Shown here in pieces: positions 31,501 to 43,755 of a stretch of DNA of 64,000 nucleotides. The DNA lies in assembly GCA_014529385.2 (NCBI GenBank), contig CM043963.1, forward strand, positions 77,553,412 to 77,617,411, read 5' to 3'. The position numbers and the translations under genes are program-made. Numbering within the stretch: position 1 is the stretch's first letter; the number at the start of each line of letters is the position of its first letter. The notes under the pieces are model-generated. The model ran no database searches and had not been told where the DNA came from. It was given only the letters and a program-made list of their open reading frames with translations. This DNA comes from Adiantum capillus-veneris (lineage: Eukaryota > Streptophyta > Polypodiopsida > Polypodiales > Pteridaceae).

Positions 31501-33316
31501 AAAATTGAGATCATGAACTGTACATTTGTCATCCACAAATTTGACTACAAGTCTAAGTCTAGCAAGTGCAGATACAGACAAAAGATTCTTCTTGATCCAG
31601 GTACATAAAGTGCATCAACAAGTGTGAAAGAACTACCATTTTCAGCAGTAAGCACGATCTTTCCAACTCCCTGAACCGGATAAGAGGCATTGTTGGCACA
31701 AGTGACTGAATTCATGAGGGACAGACTCGAGAGAGGTGAACAATTCACAATATGAGGTAATGTGCTTTGTAGCACCACTGTCGAAATACCACACATGTGA
31801 ATTTGCAGCAACTGACATGCATGCATCATAGACAACAGGATTGTAAGTGCACTCTGCACTAAAAGCCCATTTTGCGTCAACATCAGCATCACAATCTCCT
31901 TTCACAGAAGACTCAATGGCTGCATCTGTAGTGGAACCAACATTTGCAGTGGAACCACCTTCTTTCTTCTTAGCTTCTTTGGCCTTCAACTTAGGACACT
32001 GCTTGATCAAGTGATCATTAGCTTTACAATAATGGCAACGCAGATTCTTTTTGCCCTTAACCAAAATTTCTAGACGAATTACTGCCAGCAGAACCATTAG
32101 GAACATATGCTTTTCCACTCGGAGAAGAATCATAAGAAGTGGCTGTATTGCTGTTACCACCCTTTGTTTAAGAAGCAATAAAAGCCTGTTCAACTGCACG
32201 CTGTTTAGTCATGTTCAACTGCATGCTGTTTAGTCCTGCTTTTCCTGGAAAGTGACTCTTGTAATAGCAATGTGCATAATGCATCAAACTTGACAACTTC
32301 ACAATTTCCTTGGGTCATAAGTCTCCAAGTACTAGCAAAAGTCTGGTAAGAATCTGGCAAGGCATCAAGAACGATCTGCGTAAGGGAACTGTCTGAAATG
32401 ACTTCACCTACAGAAATAAGTTTCTCATTGATCTCCTTGACTGGTACCATCAAGGAAAGTGTCCATATCATCTTCCTCATGCATAATCTTCGATTCCAAG
32501 TCTTTACGCATCAAAGCAATTTTAGCCTCATTGAGGTTTGCATAAAGACTTGCTAGAATATCCCAAGCCTGTTTTGCATATTTTGTTGAACGAATATGAG
32601 GAGTAATGGTGCGCTTCACAGACAACGCAATCAACGCATGAGCCTGCGCATCCTTTACATCCCAACGAGCTTGTTCTGATGTAGGCAAAACAATCCTAAT
32701 TGCAACAATCCTTGCAGCAAGACCTGCAACATCCTCAACATCTCCTCATCCTCAGAACCAGGACATACATCAATGCCCTACACAATATTCCAGAAGCCCT
32801 TTGACATAAGAACATGTTGCATCATGTAAGCCCACATAGGGTAATTGTCCCCATCCAATCTGTCCTCAGTAGCAAACATCTTGAACACATCTGTGTTGTT
32901 ATCAACCATGGAGGCTGAAATGAGCCTGAATCAGAAATATGAGAAAATTTAGCTCTACGAGCTTCCCCAAAATTTTTGTCAACCTGCGACTATTCACCAA
33001 AGCTCACTGAAATCGGAGAAAGTGAGCAGGCATGTGCTGGAGCTGCTGGCGACTAAGCCCGGGAGGATGCAACTTGCTCTGATACCAATTGTTGAAATTA
33101 GGGTTGCAGAGAAACGAACACAGCTTGGAGAAGACGAAGGAAGCTCAAGGCACACAATTGAGAGTATATTACTTAGTGTGCAATGGAAAGATAGATAGCC
33201 CTAGAGTGATGGGCGTATATTCAATGCACAGGGGAAAAAACCTCCTAAAGAGGGAAAAAATGCCCCGGTGGTCCTAATGTGTTCACACACATCACTACCA
33301 CATGTATATGGTAACA
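28509..33316 (-). mobile_element. Old Ty1/copia element, family shared with 47425-52590
   Basis: 227-bp LTRs at 28509-28735 (3') and 33090-33316 (5'). Minus-strand primer site ATTGGTATCAGAGC at about 33076-33089. Flanks gtttt/ttttt approximate a duplication. The LTRs differ at about a dozen positions against two in the sister copy, so this insertion is clearly older. Domain order on minus: gag, CCHC, PR, integrase, RT, RNase H. Confidence 0.88.
28711..32688 (-). pseudogene. Copia gag-pol, multiply broken
   Basis: Pieces: gag 32688-32205; knuckle CHYCKANDHLIKQC (about 32000); protease YFDSGATKHIT (about 31780); pre-integrase and integrase 31435-30422 (LRSDRGGEYMSHE); RT 30452-29508 (LYVDDLLI retained); RNase H 29490-28711. 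Several frameshifts. Against the sister copy, 192 bp (64 codons) of RT are missing at 29990, removing the segment that contains VHQSDIVTAFLNG. Not functional. Confidence 0.85.
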
Positions 33317-34361
33317 TTTTTTCTGGGTGCCTTGAGGAGCTACCCCTCTCATATCCCTTGGAAAACCCCTCGATGTGATCTTATGACAATTGTATGCCTT
33401 GACGAGGTCTGAACTGAATGCTTACCTTGAGTTTATACCTTGTATATTCCTCAATTGCGTGCTCTCAATTATAGGGTTGTGATATTATTGTGGTTTTGGG
33501 TTATTCATATGTTTGGTGGGACCTCACACCTAATCACGGACCCCCGCATGGGAAACTAGCCTGGGCTGTGGGGACTTCCCATGTTACTTGTTCTAATCAA
33601 ATTCGTGAGAACTTACCTTATTTGGACTAGTACTTTGGGGGTGGGGCTCTTTGAGTGGGAACCTGTAATACCACCAACTACTTTAAATAAGATGTACTAA
33701 AGGTAATTATCTTCTTTACTCCCTTTTGAGCTACATCAGGGCCGACCTGTCTGAGCTTCTCTATCGCTCTCCCTCTGCACATAATGATATTGGCTGACTT
33801 TACCGCCTAGAACCAGCTTGCTGGCGTGTGGGTTTTGTCACCTATGTTGATGCCAATTCAATACTCACGATGCTTATCACCCCTCTTGCTTCCCTCTCAC
33901 TCTCTCTTTGCTCCCATGTACCAACACTGGGCCGTGCCTGATTGATGCATACTGCATCTCTCTCTCTAGATCTATTCCAGACTAGGTCGATACACCTGGA
34001 TTCTCTTGCTGGATTTTGTGTTGACTTAGAGGATCCTCCTGCTGGCAAGGACTATTGCCATGCGGGTCTCAATGTTGCTGAGATGATCTTCACTAAATGA
34101 AGGGCTGCCTATTTAAACAAAGGTGAGGGTTCTTCCCCTCACTTAGCCTTGATATGCGTGGGGTGTGTGTCTGTGAAAGAGAGTTTGAGTACCTGGTTTG
34201 TCGATTAGATTGATTCTCAGCAAAACATTTTGTGTGGAGTGGTGTGGTCTCCCATCCTAAAGCCTTTTACAATGGAGATAGTGGAATAAAATAATATTGC
34301 TCTCACTTAGCCTTAAAACTCGTTTTATCTTGCATTCTGTGAGAGAGGGTCATAGCGGATT
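33317..34361. other. Non-coding interval
   Basis: About 1 kb with no recognisable coding sequence or repeat edge. It ends at the solo LTR target site. Confidence 0.6.
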
Positions 34362-34986
34362 TGTTAAGTATGGAGCCTGATTTACCCTTGTAATTTTCTG
34401 TGGTAAAAGCGCACATTTGTAAGGCCCCCATTATGAGGAGAAGCCATCCTGCGTGAAGGAAAATCACTCTTTGGAAACCAAAATTTTCACGGCCAAAAAT
34501 CAGGGGCAACTTTAGGGGCCTCGCCAGAATATTCCTTTTCGTCGAAATATTATGGCCGGCCGGCGGTCGGAAAGTGGTCGGAAAACAACCGTTGGTTGGC
34601 CGGTGGCCGGTGGCCAGTGGCCGAATTCAATGGCCGGTGGCCGAATTCAAAAGCGGACTTGTCTTCTCAAGGGCGGCCACACATGGGCGGATTGAAGGGT
34701 CCGATTTGGACTTATCTACACAAGGGCGGCTACACATGGCTGCCTCTCATGAGAGAGGGCGGCCCTTTTGGTCTATAAAAGGAGGCCATTTCTACACACA
34801 TTTCATAGTGTGTGAAGTTGATGCAACAAGGTGAGTGTGAGGTGGTGAGAGTGAAGCAAGGCGGGAGCTCCATTAAGGGTATAATCCCTTTGTAAACTAC
34901 TTCTTGTTTTGAAGTACTAAAGCCATTGAGTGGCTGTTTTCTCGTGGACGTAGCCCACATTGGGTGAACCACGTATATCGTGTGTA

Positions 34987-35019
<33 letters not shown>

Positions 35020-35110
35020 CTCTATAATCTTGTGTATGTAAATCTGTCTCTCTCCATTAAGTAATCTACTCAATTATCTATGTAGCTACGTCTTTTTTCC
35101 TAACAGGATT
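34357..35110 (+). mobile_element. Solo LTR (34362-35105) with GGATT duplication
   Basis: 744 bp, TGTTAAGTATGGAGCC..TTCCTAACA, same family as the copia LTRs at 42714 and 52857. Perfect GGATT on both sides. Carries a TATA box (TATAAAAGG, 34774-34782) and repeated GGCCGGTGGCC motifs. Orientation from the family's coding copy. Confidence 0.9.
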
Positions 35111-35383
35111 GGCTTGTTGTTTTCAATATGGAAATCTTTGGAAAGGATGTCATGCCACGGGTAGGTATACAGGAGGGCATGATCGTGGCCAATGGCCTAC
35201 GGCTACACATGCAATACAGGGGCTATATATAGCTAAGATCCAGAGGGCCAAGGGCCTATATATAGGTATGGTTGGGTGGTTATTGGCATGTCTATCTTCC
35301 CTATGGCCTTTCACTAGTATCACAGCTCAAGGGAGGAGAGCTATGGAGGGGGGAAGGAGAAGGGTACAAGTTTTTGCATGGAT

Positions 35384-35447
<64 letters not shown>

Positions 35448-37996
35448 ATGTAAGGACATGGCGGTTGTATGGAGATGAAGAGGATGAAGTCGAGATCCGG
35501 AAAAAGTCGACTACGTCGGGCGTGGGAGCGGCTACTTGCAAGAAAAAACATGCCGATGAGCCGAGCCACATGCAAGCCACTCACGTTGGGCAGGGTGCAT
35601 ATCGACCAAAGTCTTGAGCCCAATGAGCTCGCGTTGGGCAGGGTTATGTTTTTTGTTTCTTTATTTCTCTCCCTTGTGGGTTGTGTCGTCTTCCACGCTG
35701 CCGCCATCACCATCTGCTGCTGCTGTCGAGCATCTCGTTTCTCATTGGAACGCCCAAGGCCAAGGGCCTTAGGGCAATTAAAGTTGCTAAGGGCAGGTGC
35801 CCATGGGAGAAAATCCCTTATCCTATTCTTCTTCCGCTTGCCTTGGGCCATCGAAGCCAGGCATACAGGGTAACAACTGGATCAACAGCTATGGCATCAT
35901 ATTTCTATGATATTTTCAAAATCACAGAAATTTTGAGTCAATTTGATTCTATTTGACGGTTTGAGTTGCATGTGAGTATCGACTGATTCGAGCAAGCAAA
36001 GAGCCGCATACACGGACTGCCTTATCACCAACATTTGTCATCAAAACGGCTACCAATGGGGATTTTTTGCAAGATTCCCACGAGGATTATGCATTCAGCA
36101 CCGAGGATAATCCAAGCATATGGAAATCGTGAGCAATTGTGCAAGATGCACATGGATTAAATGTGAAGCAAGGCAAATGTAATCCCCGTTGCTGTGTATT
36201 TCAATAACAAGACCTTCATGTCAGGCAAGGCCTAGTGCATGCAAATAGAGGCAAGGCCTGTGACATGTAGAGCAAAGATACTTAGCATGGCCGACTAGTT
36301 GTTTTCATTCAACTCCGTATCGGCATGCTGCATCCAGCGCGTTTCCAAGGAGAATTGTAGCGAGTACAGGTATGCTTTATTCCTAAAATTACACTAGTTT
36401 GTCTAAAATTGTCCTCCTTGTCACGATTGGGGAACGATACACACGCTTTTTTGTCAATCTTGCCTCGACTTTGAGTTTGGACACAAGGTACATAAATCAT
36501 GATTTGCCTATGGAGTAGGACTCTGTATATGCCTACCCACAAGCACGACTTATGTTAAGCTATAGCAAGGCTTGTTACCTTTACCACAAGCGTGATAATT
36601 TTTGTTTTTGCACACACTGTGTGCAACAACCATTCACAGTCAAGCAAGGCTTGCATGAGAAATGGGCTTGTTTACATGCAAAGCTTCTTCCCTGCATGGA
36701 AAAAAAGTTAGGGCATCGTAGTGCTTGCAAATCTCATGGAGATTGGCACGACTTGTTGCTCGCCTTGGTGACGAGGGCACTTGTACCTCGGCAAGGCCAA
36801 CCATTACTTATAATTTGACCAGGTCAATTATTTGTGAATGCTCGACAAGGCCGACTTTCTTTTGTTATGCCATTGTAAATTGGCAAGATTTTGTGATAGC
36901 TAAGAGCACCATAATTGCATGAGGACTTATGTGAAGCATAGCTTCCCTTTCCACATTCGGCATAGTGATTTCCAACATTCAGAATCTGCTAATAGCATAC
37001 AAACTTGGGAGTCTTTGCAACTTGTCTGCATGTTTTCTCCCTAGAGATCAAATTACACCAAGCCAAGAAGGCATCTGTGGGACATGCGCCAACTCTCAAG
37101 CTATTTGCATATATGGCTATGAGTCGGATTCGAGTACACTACCAGAAACCTGCCCCCAAGTGGGGGACACGGTCAGACAATTTCACATTATGTTTGTTTT
37201 TGTCTATGTTTTACTTTTCATTTTGGAAAGCATCTCTTTGCTGTGCAAAGAAAAGTGATTGGATAGACTCCATAAGAAGCCACTGTACAAAGCCAAATGC
37301 TTTGCCCGTCTTCATGTGAAGCACGGTTCCTCTTATGTGCCAAGATATTTCATTTGACTTTAGATCAATGATAATGGCATACATCTTTGGCACTATATGG
37401 ATATAAGCTCACAATTTACGCAACGGCACATTGTGATGTATCCATGCCAGTGTAATCGTGCACGTCACGTATACCAACGTCACATGGTTGAAACTGTCAT
37501 TAAAGACACGGGCTTATTATTCTATTTTTTGCTATGTATGCACGACATACTAGTCTGCTAGAAGTGACACTCCATCATTATATACGCTTTTGCTATAACA
37601 CTAAATACTCTGTCAAGGACAAGGTAAGTAATTGATATCTTAAAACATTTTTTATGTTATCCACAGGCAACGTGCCATATTTAAACTTACTTTGATACAG
37701 TCACCATCACATACAAGATCAGTGGATCAAGATGTGACTTATGGTCTCTCTCTCTACGACGGAGTGGTACAAGTACATAGCTGTACGCTTATTGGATAAG
37801 CTCAGACACAAACTTGGTATGCACGAGATCGTATACACGTGGCATACAACACATTCATATAATGTGAAACTAGGCATGATTTTATTGCCACCTATTTTGG
37901 AATAGTTAAGAGCCATCGGTTTGTAATCCATCAATGATTGCTTTCAAGCTCGCACAATTCTATTTGGTTGAGTGCCCCTCAATTCTAATGGACAAG
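35111..37996. other. Non-coding interval with CT tract and AAGGC-rich stretch
   Basis: (CT)n at 35384-35445. Between 36160 and 36860 the motif 'gcaaggc' or 'acaaggc' recurs at least seven times at uneven spacing, suggesting a decayed repeat. No credible gene: ORFs near 35.3-35.9 kb are driven by the CT run. Confidence 0.55.
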
Positions 37997-40098
37997 TGTT
38001 AGCAACAGCTAACACAGGCTACACCAATTATGCATCAAGCGGGAGGTGTGCTATGTATGTGCACAATATTTCCTACTCAATTTGTATAAGGTCTTGGGCT
38101 CATTGGGAGTTCCAAAGTTATATATGCTAGCTAGAGAGCTCAAACTTAAACCTATAGTAGAAGGGATTGTGGTGCAAGCTTTTATAAGGAATCCTTTATG
38201 CAAGGAGGCTTCATTCTTGAGTATCCACTTTTGAGAGCTCTCTCTCTCTCTTAAGTGTTCACTCTATGGATGGCCTAGCCTTGAGCTTAATGCCCATGCT
38301 TAAGACTCAAGAGGCTAGTGCTAATCCATTGCAATTAGAGAAGCATTCTTAATCTAATCTCTACTTTCTTCGTTAGTCTTCTTCTATATTCCATTAAGTC
38401 ATGAAGTAGTTTCACCTTTCTCATTATTCTAGATTTGAGTGTGTGGTGATGACTTCTTGCTTATTAACCACTCCTATCCTTTTATGAGCATTCGATTTGC
38501 GATATTTAACATCTCTAATTAGGTTGATTAAGTTGGTTCTTAATCTTGTAATTAGTGTATGTGCCCTATTGTTTGCTTGTGTGTGGATGGGTTTAATGAA
38601 ACTCTAGCACCATTCACCTTGTGTGTGTAGCTTTTTATGAAGTGCTTTGGTTGGCATGTGGTGATTGGAGAGGCCAATGCCAATGCAATTAGTGTTCTCT
38701 TGTCATGAGTGTTCTTTGGGATTCTAGTCTATAGTAAGTTAGAATTTGGTGGGCTTTATGTGTGTGAGTGATGCTTGATTGATGATGTGATTAGAGTTAC
38801 TGATTAATGGCTAATCTCTATTACATTGGATGAGCATTCTCTTGAATCCTCTCATTCGATACATCCGATGCTCATTCTTCCATGCCCTAGCAATCTTAGG
38901 ATTGGTAATTTTGTTGGTCTTGGGTTGATTAGGCTATGCTACGATTGCCTCCAACATTTGGCGCCGTTGTCGGGGATCGATAACCTAAGCTAGTGAGTAT
39001 AGGGTGTTTAGAATAGAGTAATTTCACTACTAATTTCATTGGTTTTTGAGTGTGTGTAACTCAATTTTGATTGATTTGATGAAGTTGTGTAAGTAATCGA
39101 AACTAATTTTTGAGTTATGAATACCCCAAACCCACAATTCCACCCTCTCAATTTCACTAATTTCATACTAATCCTTACTAATTTCGTTTCACTTCCATGC
39201 TAATTGTACTAATTCCATGCTAATTTTACTAATTTTTGACTAACTTTGCTAACCTAACCGCTAACATTGAAGTGTAATGTATGTTCAATCCCCTTGTAAG
39301 AGGTGGAATCATCACTCTAATCAAGTTAATTGTGTTAATTTATGCCTAATTTGATGATTTGAGTGTTTGATTTTTGGCCTACAATGGTCAATTTTTGGGC
39401 CGATTTGATGGTGCACACACTTGTGTGTGCAAAAATACGTCTTCACGTGGAGCAAAGGAATAGCTTAGAGTGTGATTACAATGTAAGTGCACTCACTTGC
39501 TGATGTCAATTCTTGATTGATTAATGTGGTTCAATGTGTGCTAATTATTTGCTAAAATTAGGTGTGTAAATCAATTGACCTACACTTTGCACCTAATTTG
39601 ATTCACTTGGAATAAAATTAATGGTCAAATTTTGACTGATGAACTTTGTGTGTGTCAAGATAATGCTTAATTTTCATCAAGAATTCATGTGTGTGCATAA
39701 AAATCATTGTGTGTGTAATGCACCAAAGAGGGAAAAAACTGCCAAAAAATTCAAAAGTGTGTGCACCTAATCTTGAGTGTGTGCATGCATAGAAATTGAA
39801 CCAATTGATGGTATATGAGTATGCAATCATGTAAGTTATGTGTATGTTAATCTAATTCAATCATTGGATAAGCCTAAATGCCAAGAATTTGGGTAAAATT
39901 TGAGTGTGTGTGTGTCCATCCAAGACCACTTGATTTCAATGATTGATGGTCAATTGGAGCACCCAAATGATTTTTGATTGTGAAATGTGCATGAAAAGTG
40001 TGTGAAAACATTAGGTATAAGCCTAAATTCATTGCCAATTGAGCCAAATTTGATTTTTTGTGCTTAATTTTTGAGTGTGTGCATCACTGCTTGATTGG
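37997..40098 (+). mobile_element. LTR (about 37997-38956) with tRNA-Asp primer site and non-coding interior
   Basis: TGGCGCCGTTGTCGGGGA at 38959-38976 (continuing TCGA) matches the 3' end complement of plant tRNA-Asp with one mismatch. It is preceded by an LTR-like end CTCCAACA and a possible start TGTTAGCAACAG at 37997. The following 1.1 kb is AT-rich and non-coding. Such primer sites are typical of Tat/Athila gypsy elements and large-derivative elements. No 3' LTR was found. Confidence 0.6.
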
Positions 40099-40350
40099 CA
40101 CTACAAGAGGTTGTGTGCTCTTGTGACGCTTTTAGTGGCGGAAATAAATTGGATTTTAATAACCCCGGCGTCGCTAAGAGCGTCGCTAACAACGTCGATA
40201 CGGGAACGTCGCTATAAGCGTCGCTATAACAATCACTATAATTGTCGCTATATAGCGACGATTATAACGACGTTTGCAGGCCATCTATAGCGACATTTAT
40301 AGCGACGCTGCAGAGCCTTATGTAGTGACGTTCATAGCGATGCCCGAGAG
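40099..40350. mobile_element. CACTA transposon left end
   Basis: Begins CACTACAAGAGG, followed by dense subterminal repeats in both orientations (gtcgctata / tatagcgac, at least ten copies). CACTA (En/Spm) elements have CACTA termini and such subterminal transposase-binding arrays. Confidence 0.75.
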
Positions 40351-40700
40351 GAAAATTTTTTGGTGGCAAGGCATTCAATCAACCATATTGAATGTTTCAT
40401 TAATTGATTCACCTTTGAAAAAAAGTGCAAAGGTAGATATAGACCCAAAATAGTCACTCACAAGACAATATAACCATTAACTCCATCATCCATAGTACGT
40501 ATTGTTTGCAAAATAAAGATACAAAACTGACAAGCGTGAATTGATGAAAGTAAATCAATGACAATTGTACACATAGGCAAAACAATCAAACTTTGCAAAT
40601 GTAATAGTTACAAACCATTGTCATTATTGAAAAAATATACATGATTTTCAAAAAGACGTATAAAAGTCGTCTCATGATACATAAGCTATGATAAAAAGAA
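40351..40700. other. Non-coding CACTA interior with dispersed repeat
   Basis: Includes about 80 bp (40420-40505) shared with the block inserted in the LTR at 21136-21423. Nothing else recognised. Confidence 0.5.
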
Positions 40701-40711
40701 ACTAATGCTAT

Positions 40712-42056
40712 CTAGCTATGGCTAAATTGACGTTGTCTAATCAGACGTCTCATCGCGTCCAAGCAGCGTATTTGTCGAATTCTGCAAAAAAAAACAATAA
40801 GGCAGCTTTTTGTAAGTATAAACATATAGCGACGTTTATAAAACAATACAACAAATAGAAAAGAGTAAACCCTAATACTAACCATGCCGCCGCGAGAACT
40901 CAGAATGTCCATCAGGGTGTTTAAGCCCTTCCTGCCTGCGTACTCGCGCTTATACGGTGTGGGATCACGTCCTGTCATCGACCATTGTCAAAACATACAA
41001 AGAATCCATTATGTTAGAATTTAAAAACCCATAAACCCTAAACTATCAAACATAGAGAGCAATGCGAAAACACTTACAAAATCGGCCTCAAATGATGTCC
41101 ACCTGCCGCTCCCCAAGTGGTGCGAGCTCCCTGCCTCTACTCGTGCTCTAGCTGCCTCCTTTTGTTGCTTCCACTTGTCGGGATTCTCGCGCGCTACTGT
41201 CTTCGCATTCTTCCAATCTTCTTTGGCCAGTCAATCTGGTATGTTCCACCCATACTTGATTGCTTTTTGCACTTCGGAACGCTTGTGCTTGCAGTATTCG
41301 CACATTCGAACCTTCATCACATCTTCATTGAAGCGCTCATCCCGTGTTGGAACGGGAAACTCGTCATGAAGAATGCTGATGACTGTGTCTTTTAAATCAT
41401 TCGGTACTTCACTCCAGCTATTTAGTATGTAGTGTCTAAACACCTGAGAGCAAAGACTGCACATGCGCGAAATCACCTTCTTGCCTTCATCATCCAAGAT
41501 GATGCCGCCGCTGAAGTCGACGGAGTAAGGCAAGCCCTCTCGCTACTGACGTGTGAACCTGGGTGTCTCGGTAGGGGACTCTAGCGGCGTGTCGACGGGG
41601 GTACGGACGTCAGGTGTCTCCACTGGAGTCTGTGCCCCGAAGTGAGGAGTGGCCATTGGAGTGACTCCTGGAGGAGTAACTAGTGGTGTGTAGCTGCTAG
41701 GAACGGCAGTCAGCCGCGCAAAACCTGGTGTCGATGGCGATGCCGTGGCTGGTGTCGGGGCGGGCAAAGAAGGGTAGGGTAAAGATCCTCGTCGAACACG
41801 ACGCGATGTCGAAGCATCAGCGACGGCATCCCCACAACAACCGCCACCGCCACCGCCACCACTAGAGCGCCGGTGCCTAGACGAGTGTGAAGATCGTCTC
41901 GTCGACATAGAAGCTTTGGAGCACGCTAAATGCTCCGAAACAGAGGGAGATGCGGATGGAGTAGGAACGCACGATGGTGCGCCAGAGCGATGACACTCCA
42001 CGTACCACTGTCTTTGCTGGGGTGACAAAGAAGAAAGAAACTCCTCATCATCCATA
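40712..42056 (-). pseudogene. CACTA-associated Transposase_24-like gene
   Basis: Likely ATG at 42056 (MDDEEFLSSLSPQQRQWY). A Ser/Pro/Thr/Gly-rich region with polyglycine and repeated T-P-V-E/D-T-P units follows, then SWSEVPNDLKDTVISILHDE, ERFNEDVMKVRMCEYCKHKR and WKQQKEAARARVEAGSSHHL. This matches the general pattern of the plant Ptta/En/Spm protein (Pfam Transposase_24). Introns: donor gtaagt at about 41078, acceptor at about 40983; a further intron lies between about 40885 and 40783. In-frame TAG (41543-41545) and TGA (41231-41233) break it. The large DDE transposase gene of CACTA elements was not found. Confidence 0.62.
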
Positions 42057-42121
42057 CTTGCATTAAACACACGAACATTTAAACTTAATATTGAATGAAT
42101 GGAGTAGAAAACATGGACAAG

Positions 42122-42128
42122 TAGATAG

Positions 42129-42193
<65 letters not shown>

Positions 42194-42200
42194 GAGGAGG
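42122..42200. repeat. (GATA)n(GA)n microsatellite
   Basis: Tetranucleotide run passing into (GA)n and GAG units, just upstream of the Transposase_24-like ATG. Confidence 0.95.
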
Positions 42201-42308
42201 TGCTCATCATCCCTGCTTGTGAGAACATACCTAGAGCATACGTACCTGGAGTGGACGCAAAGACCATTAAATACAATGACGCAATGACGCATATAAATAC
42301 AATGATGC

Positions 42309-42375
42309 AATGATGCGTTCTTCTTCTATTCAACTCGAGTGATGGAAGAGGCAAGTCGATAACTCAGAATTTTCA

Positions 42376-42459
<84 letters not shown>

Positions 42460-42600
42460 CACAATCAAATCTTACAGTCGAAAAACCAAGTGGTGGAGCT
42501 GCATGTGGCCATGGATTGCCCAGGATGTGAGCGCAAAATCAAAAGAGCGTTATACAACATGGAAGGTACTTAGAGAGCCAGAGTGTTTACAAAATGGAGC
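42309..42600 (+). pseudogene. HMA-domain exon fragment, copy A
   Basis: After a (GA)n tract (42377-42455) and acceptor cttacag|, an open stretch (about 42477-42566) encodes QVVELHVAMDCPGCERKIKR, then ALYNMEG, ending at a donor-like GAAG|gtactt. This is the start of a heavy-metal-associated domain of the HIPP/ATX1 kind with the metal-binding M-x-C-x2-C intact, and an intron position usual for HIPP genes. No start codon or second exon, so it is a captured or relict exon. The unit recurs at 53617-53900. Confidence 0.7.
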
Positions 42601-42713
42601 AAAATTGTTCAAAACGGAGAATCGTACAAGAATCCGAACTATCTCTTTCTTTTTCACGGCGAACTAGAAGGTGCTTGTAGCTTTGGAATGTTCAAAGGCT
42701 AGCAGCAATAGAA

Positions 42714-43682
42714 TGTTAAGTATGGAGCCTGATTTACCCTTGTAATTTTCTGTGGTAAAAGCGCACATTTGTAAGGCCCCCATTATGAGGAGAAGCCATT
42801 GTGCGTGAAGGAAAATCACTCACCGGAAACCAAAATTTTCACGGACAAGACTTTTTTTTCCGCCGGAATATTATGGCCAGACGGCGGCCGAAAAGTGGTC
42901 GGAAAACAACCGGTCAGTTGGCCGGTGGCCGGTAGTCAATGGCCGATGGCCGGTGGTCGGAAGTCAATGGCCGGTGGCCGGTGGCCGAATTCAATGGCCG
43001 GTGGCTGAATTCAAAAGTGGACTTGTCTTCTCAAGGGCGGCCACACATGGGCGGATTGGAGGGTCCGATTTGGACTTATTCGCACAAGGGCGGCTACACA
43101 TGGCTGTCTCTCATAAAAGAGGGCAGCCCTTTTGGCCTATAAAAGGAGACCATTTCTACACACATTTCACCGATGGCCGGTGGTCGGAAGTCAATGGCCG
43201 GTGGCCGGTGGTCGAAAGTCAATGGCCGGTGGCTGAATTCAAAAGTGGATTTGTCTTCTCAAGGGCGGCCAGACATGGGCGGATTGGAGGGTCCGATTTG
43301 GACTTATTCGCACAAGGGCGGCTACACATGGCTGTCTCTCATAAGAGAGGGCAGCCCTTTTGGCCTATAAAAGGAGACCATTTCTACACACATTTCATAG
43401 TGTGAAGTTGATGCAACAAGGTGAGTGTGAGGTGGTGAGAGTGAAGCAAGGCGGGAGCTCCATTAAGGGTATAATCCCTTTGTAAACTACTTCTTGTTTT
43501 GAAGTACTAAATCCATTGAGTGGCTGCTTTCCCATGGACGTAGCCCACATTGGGTGAACCACGTATATTGTGTGTACTCTCTCTCTCTCTCTCTACTCTA
43601 TAATCTCTTGTGTGTGAAATCTATCTCTCTCCATTAAGTAATCTACTCAAATATCTATTTAGCTACGTCTTATTTTCTAACA
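42714..43682 (+). repeat. 5' LTR with internal 227-bp tandem duplication
   Basis: 969 bp against 755 bp in the 3' LTR. The segment 42943-43169 is repeated at 43170-43393 and includes the TATA box, giving two (43138-43146 and 43366-43374). Rich in GGCCGGTGG motifs. Confidence 0.88.
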
Positions 43683-43755
43683 ACTGGTATTAGAGCAAGG
43701 TTTGCTCGTAGTTAAATTATCTCAAGGAAAGGATTCCTTGAATTGAGTGGGAGTT

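Noticed and set aside
40099-40350. CRISPR-like or satellite array
   Set aside because: The repeated tatagcgac motifs are short, in both orientations and irregularly spaced beside a CACTA terminus, which fits subterminal transposase-binding repeats.
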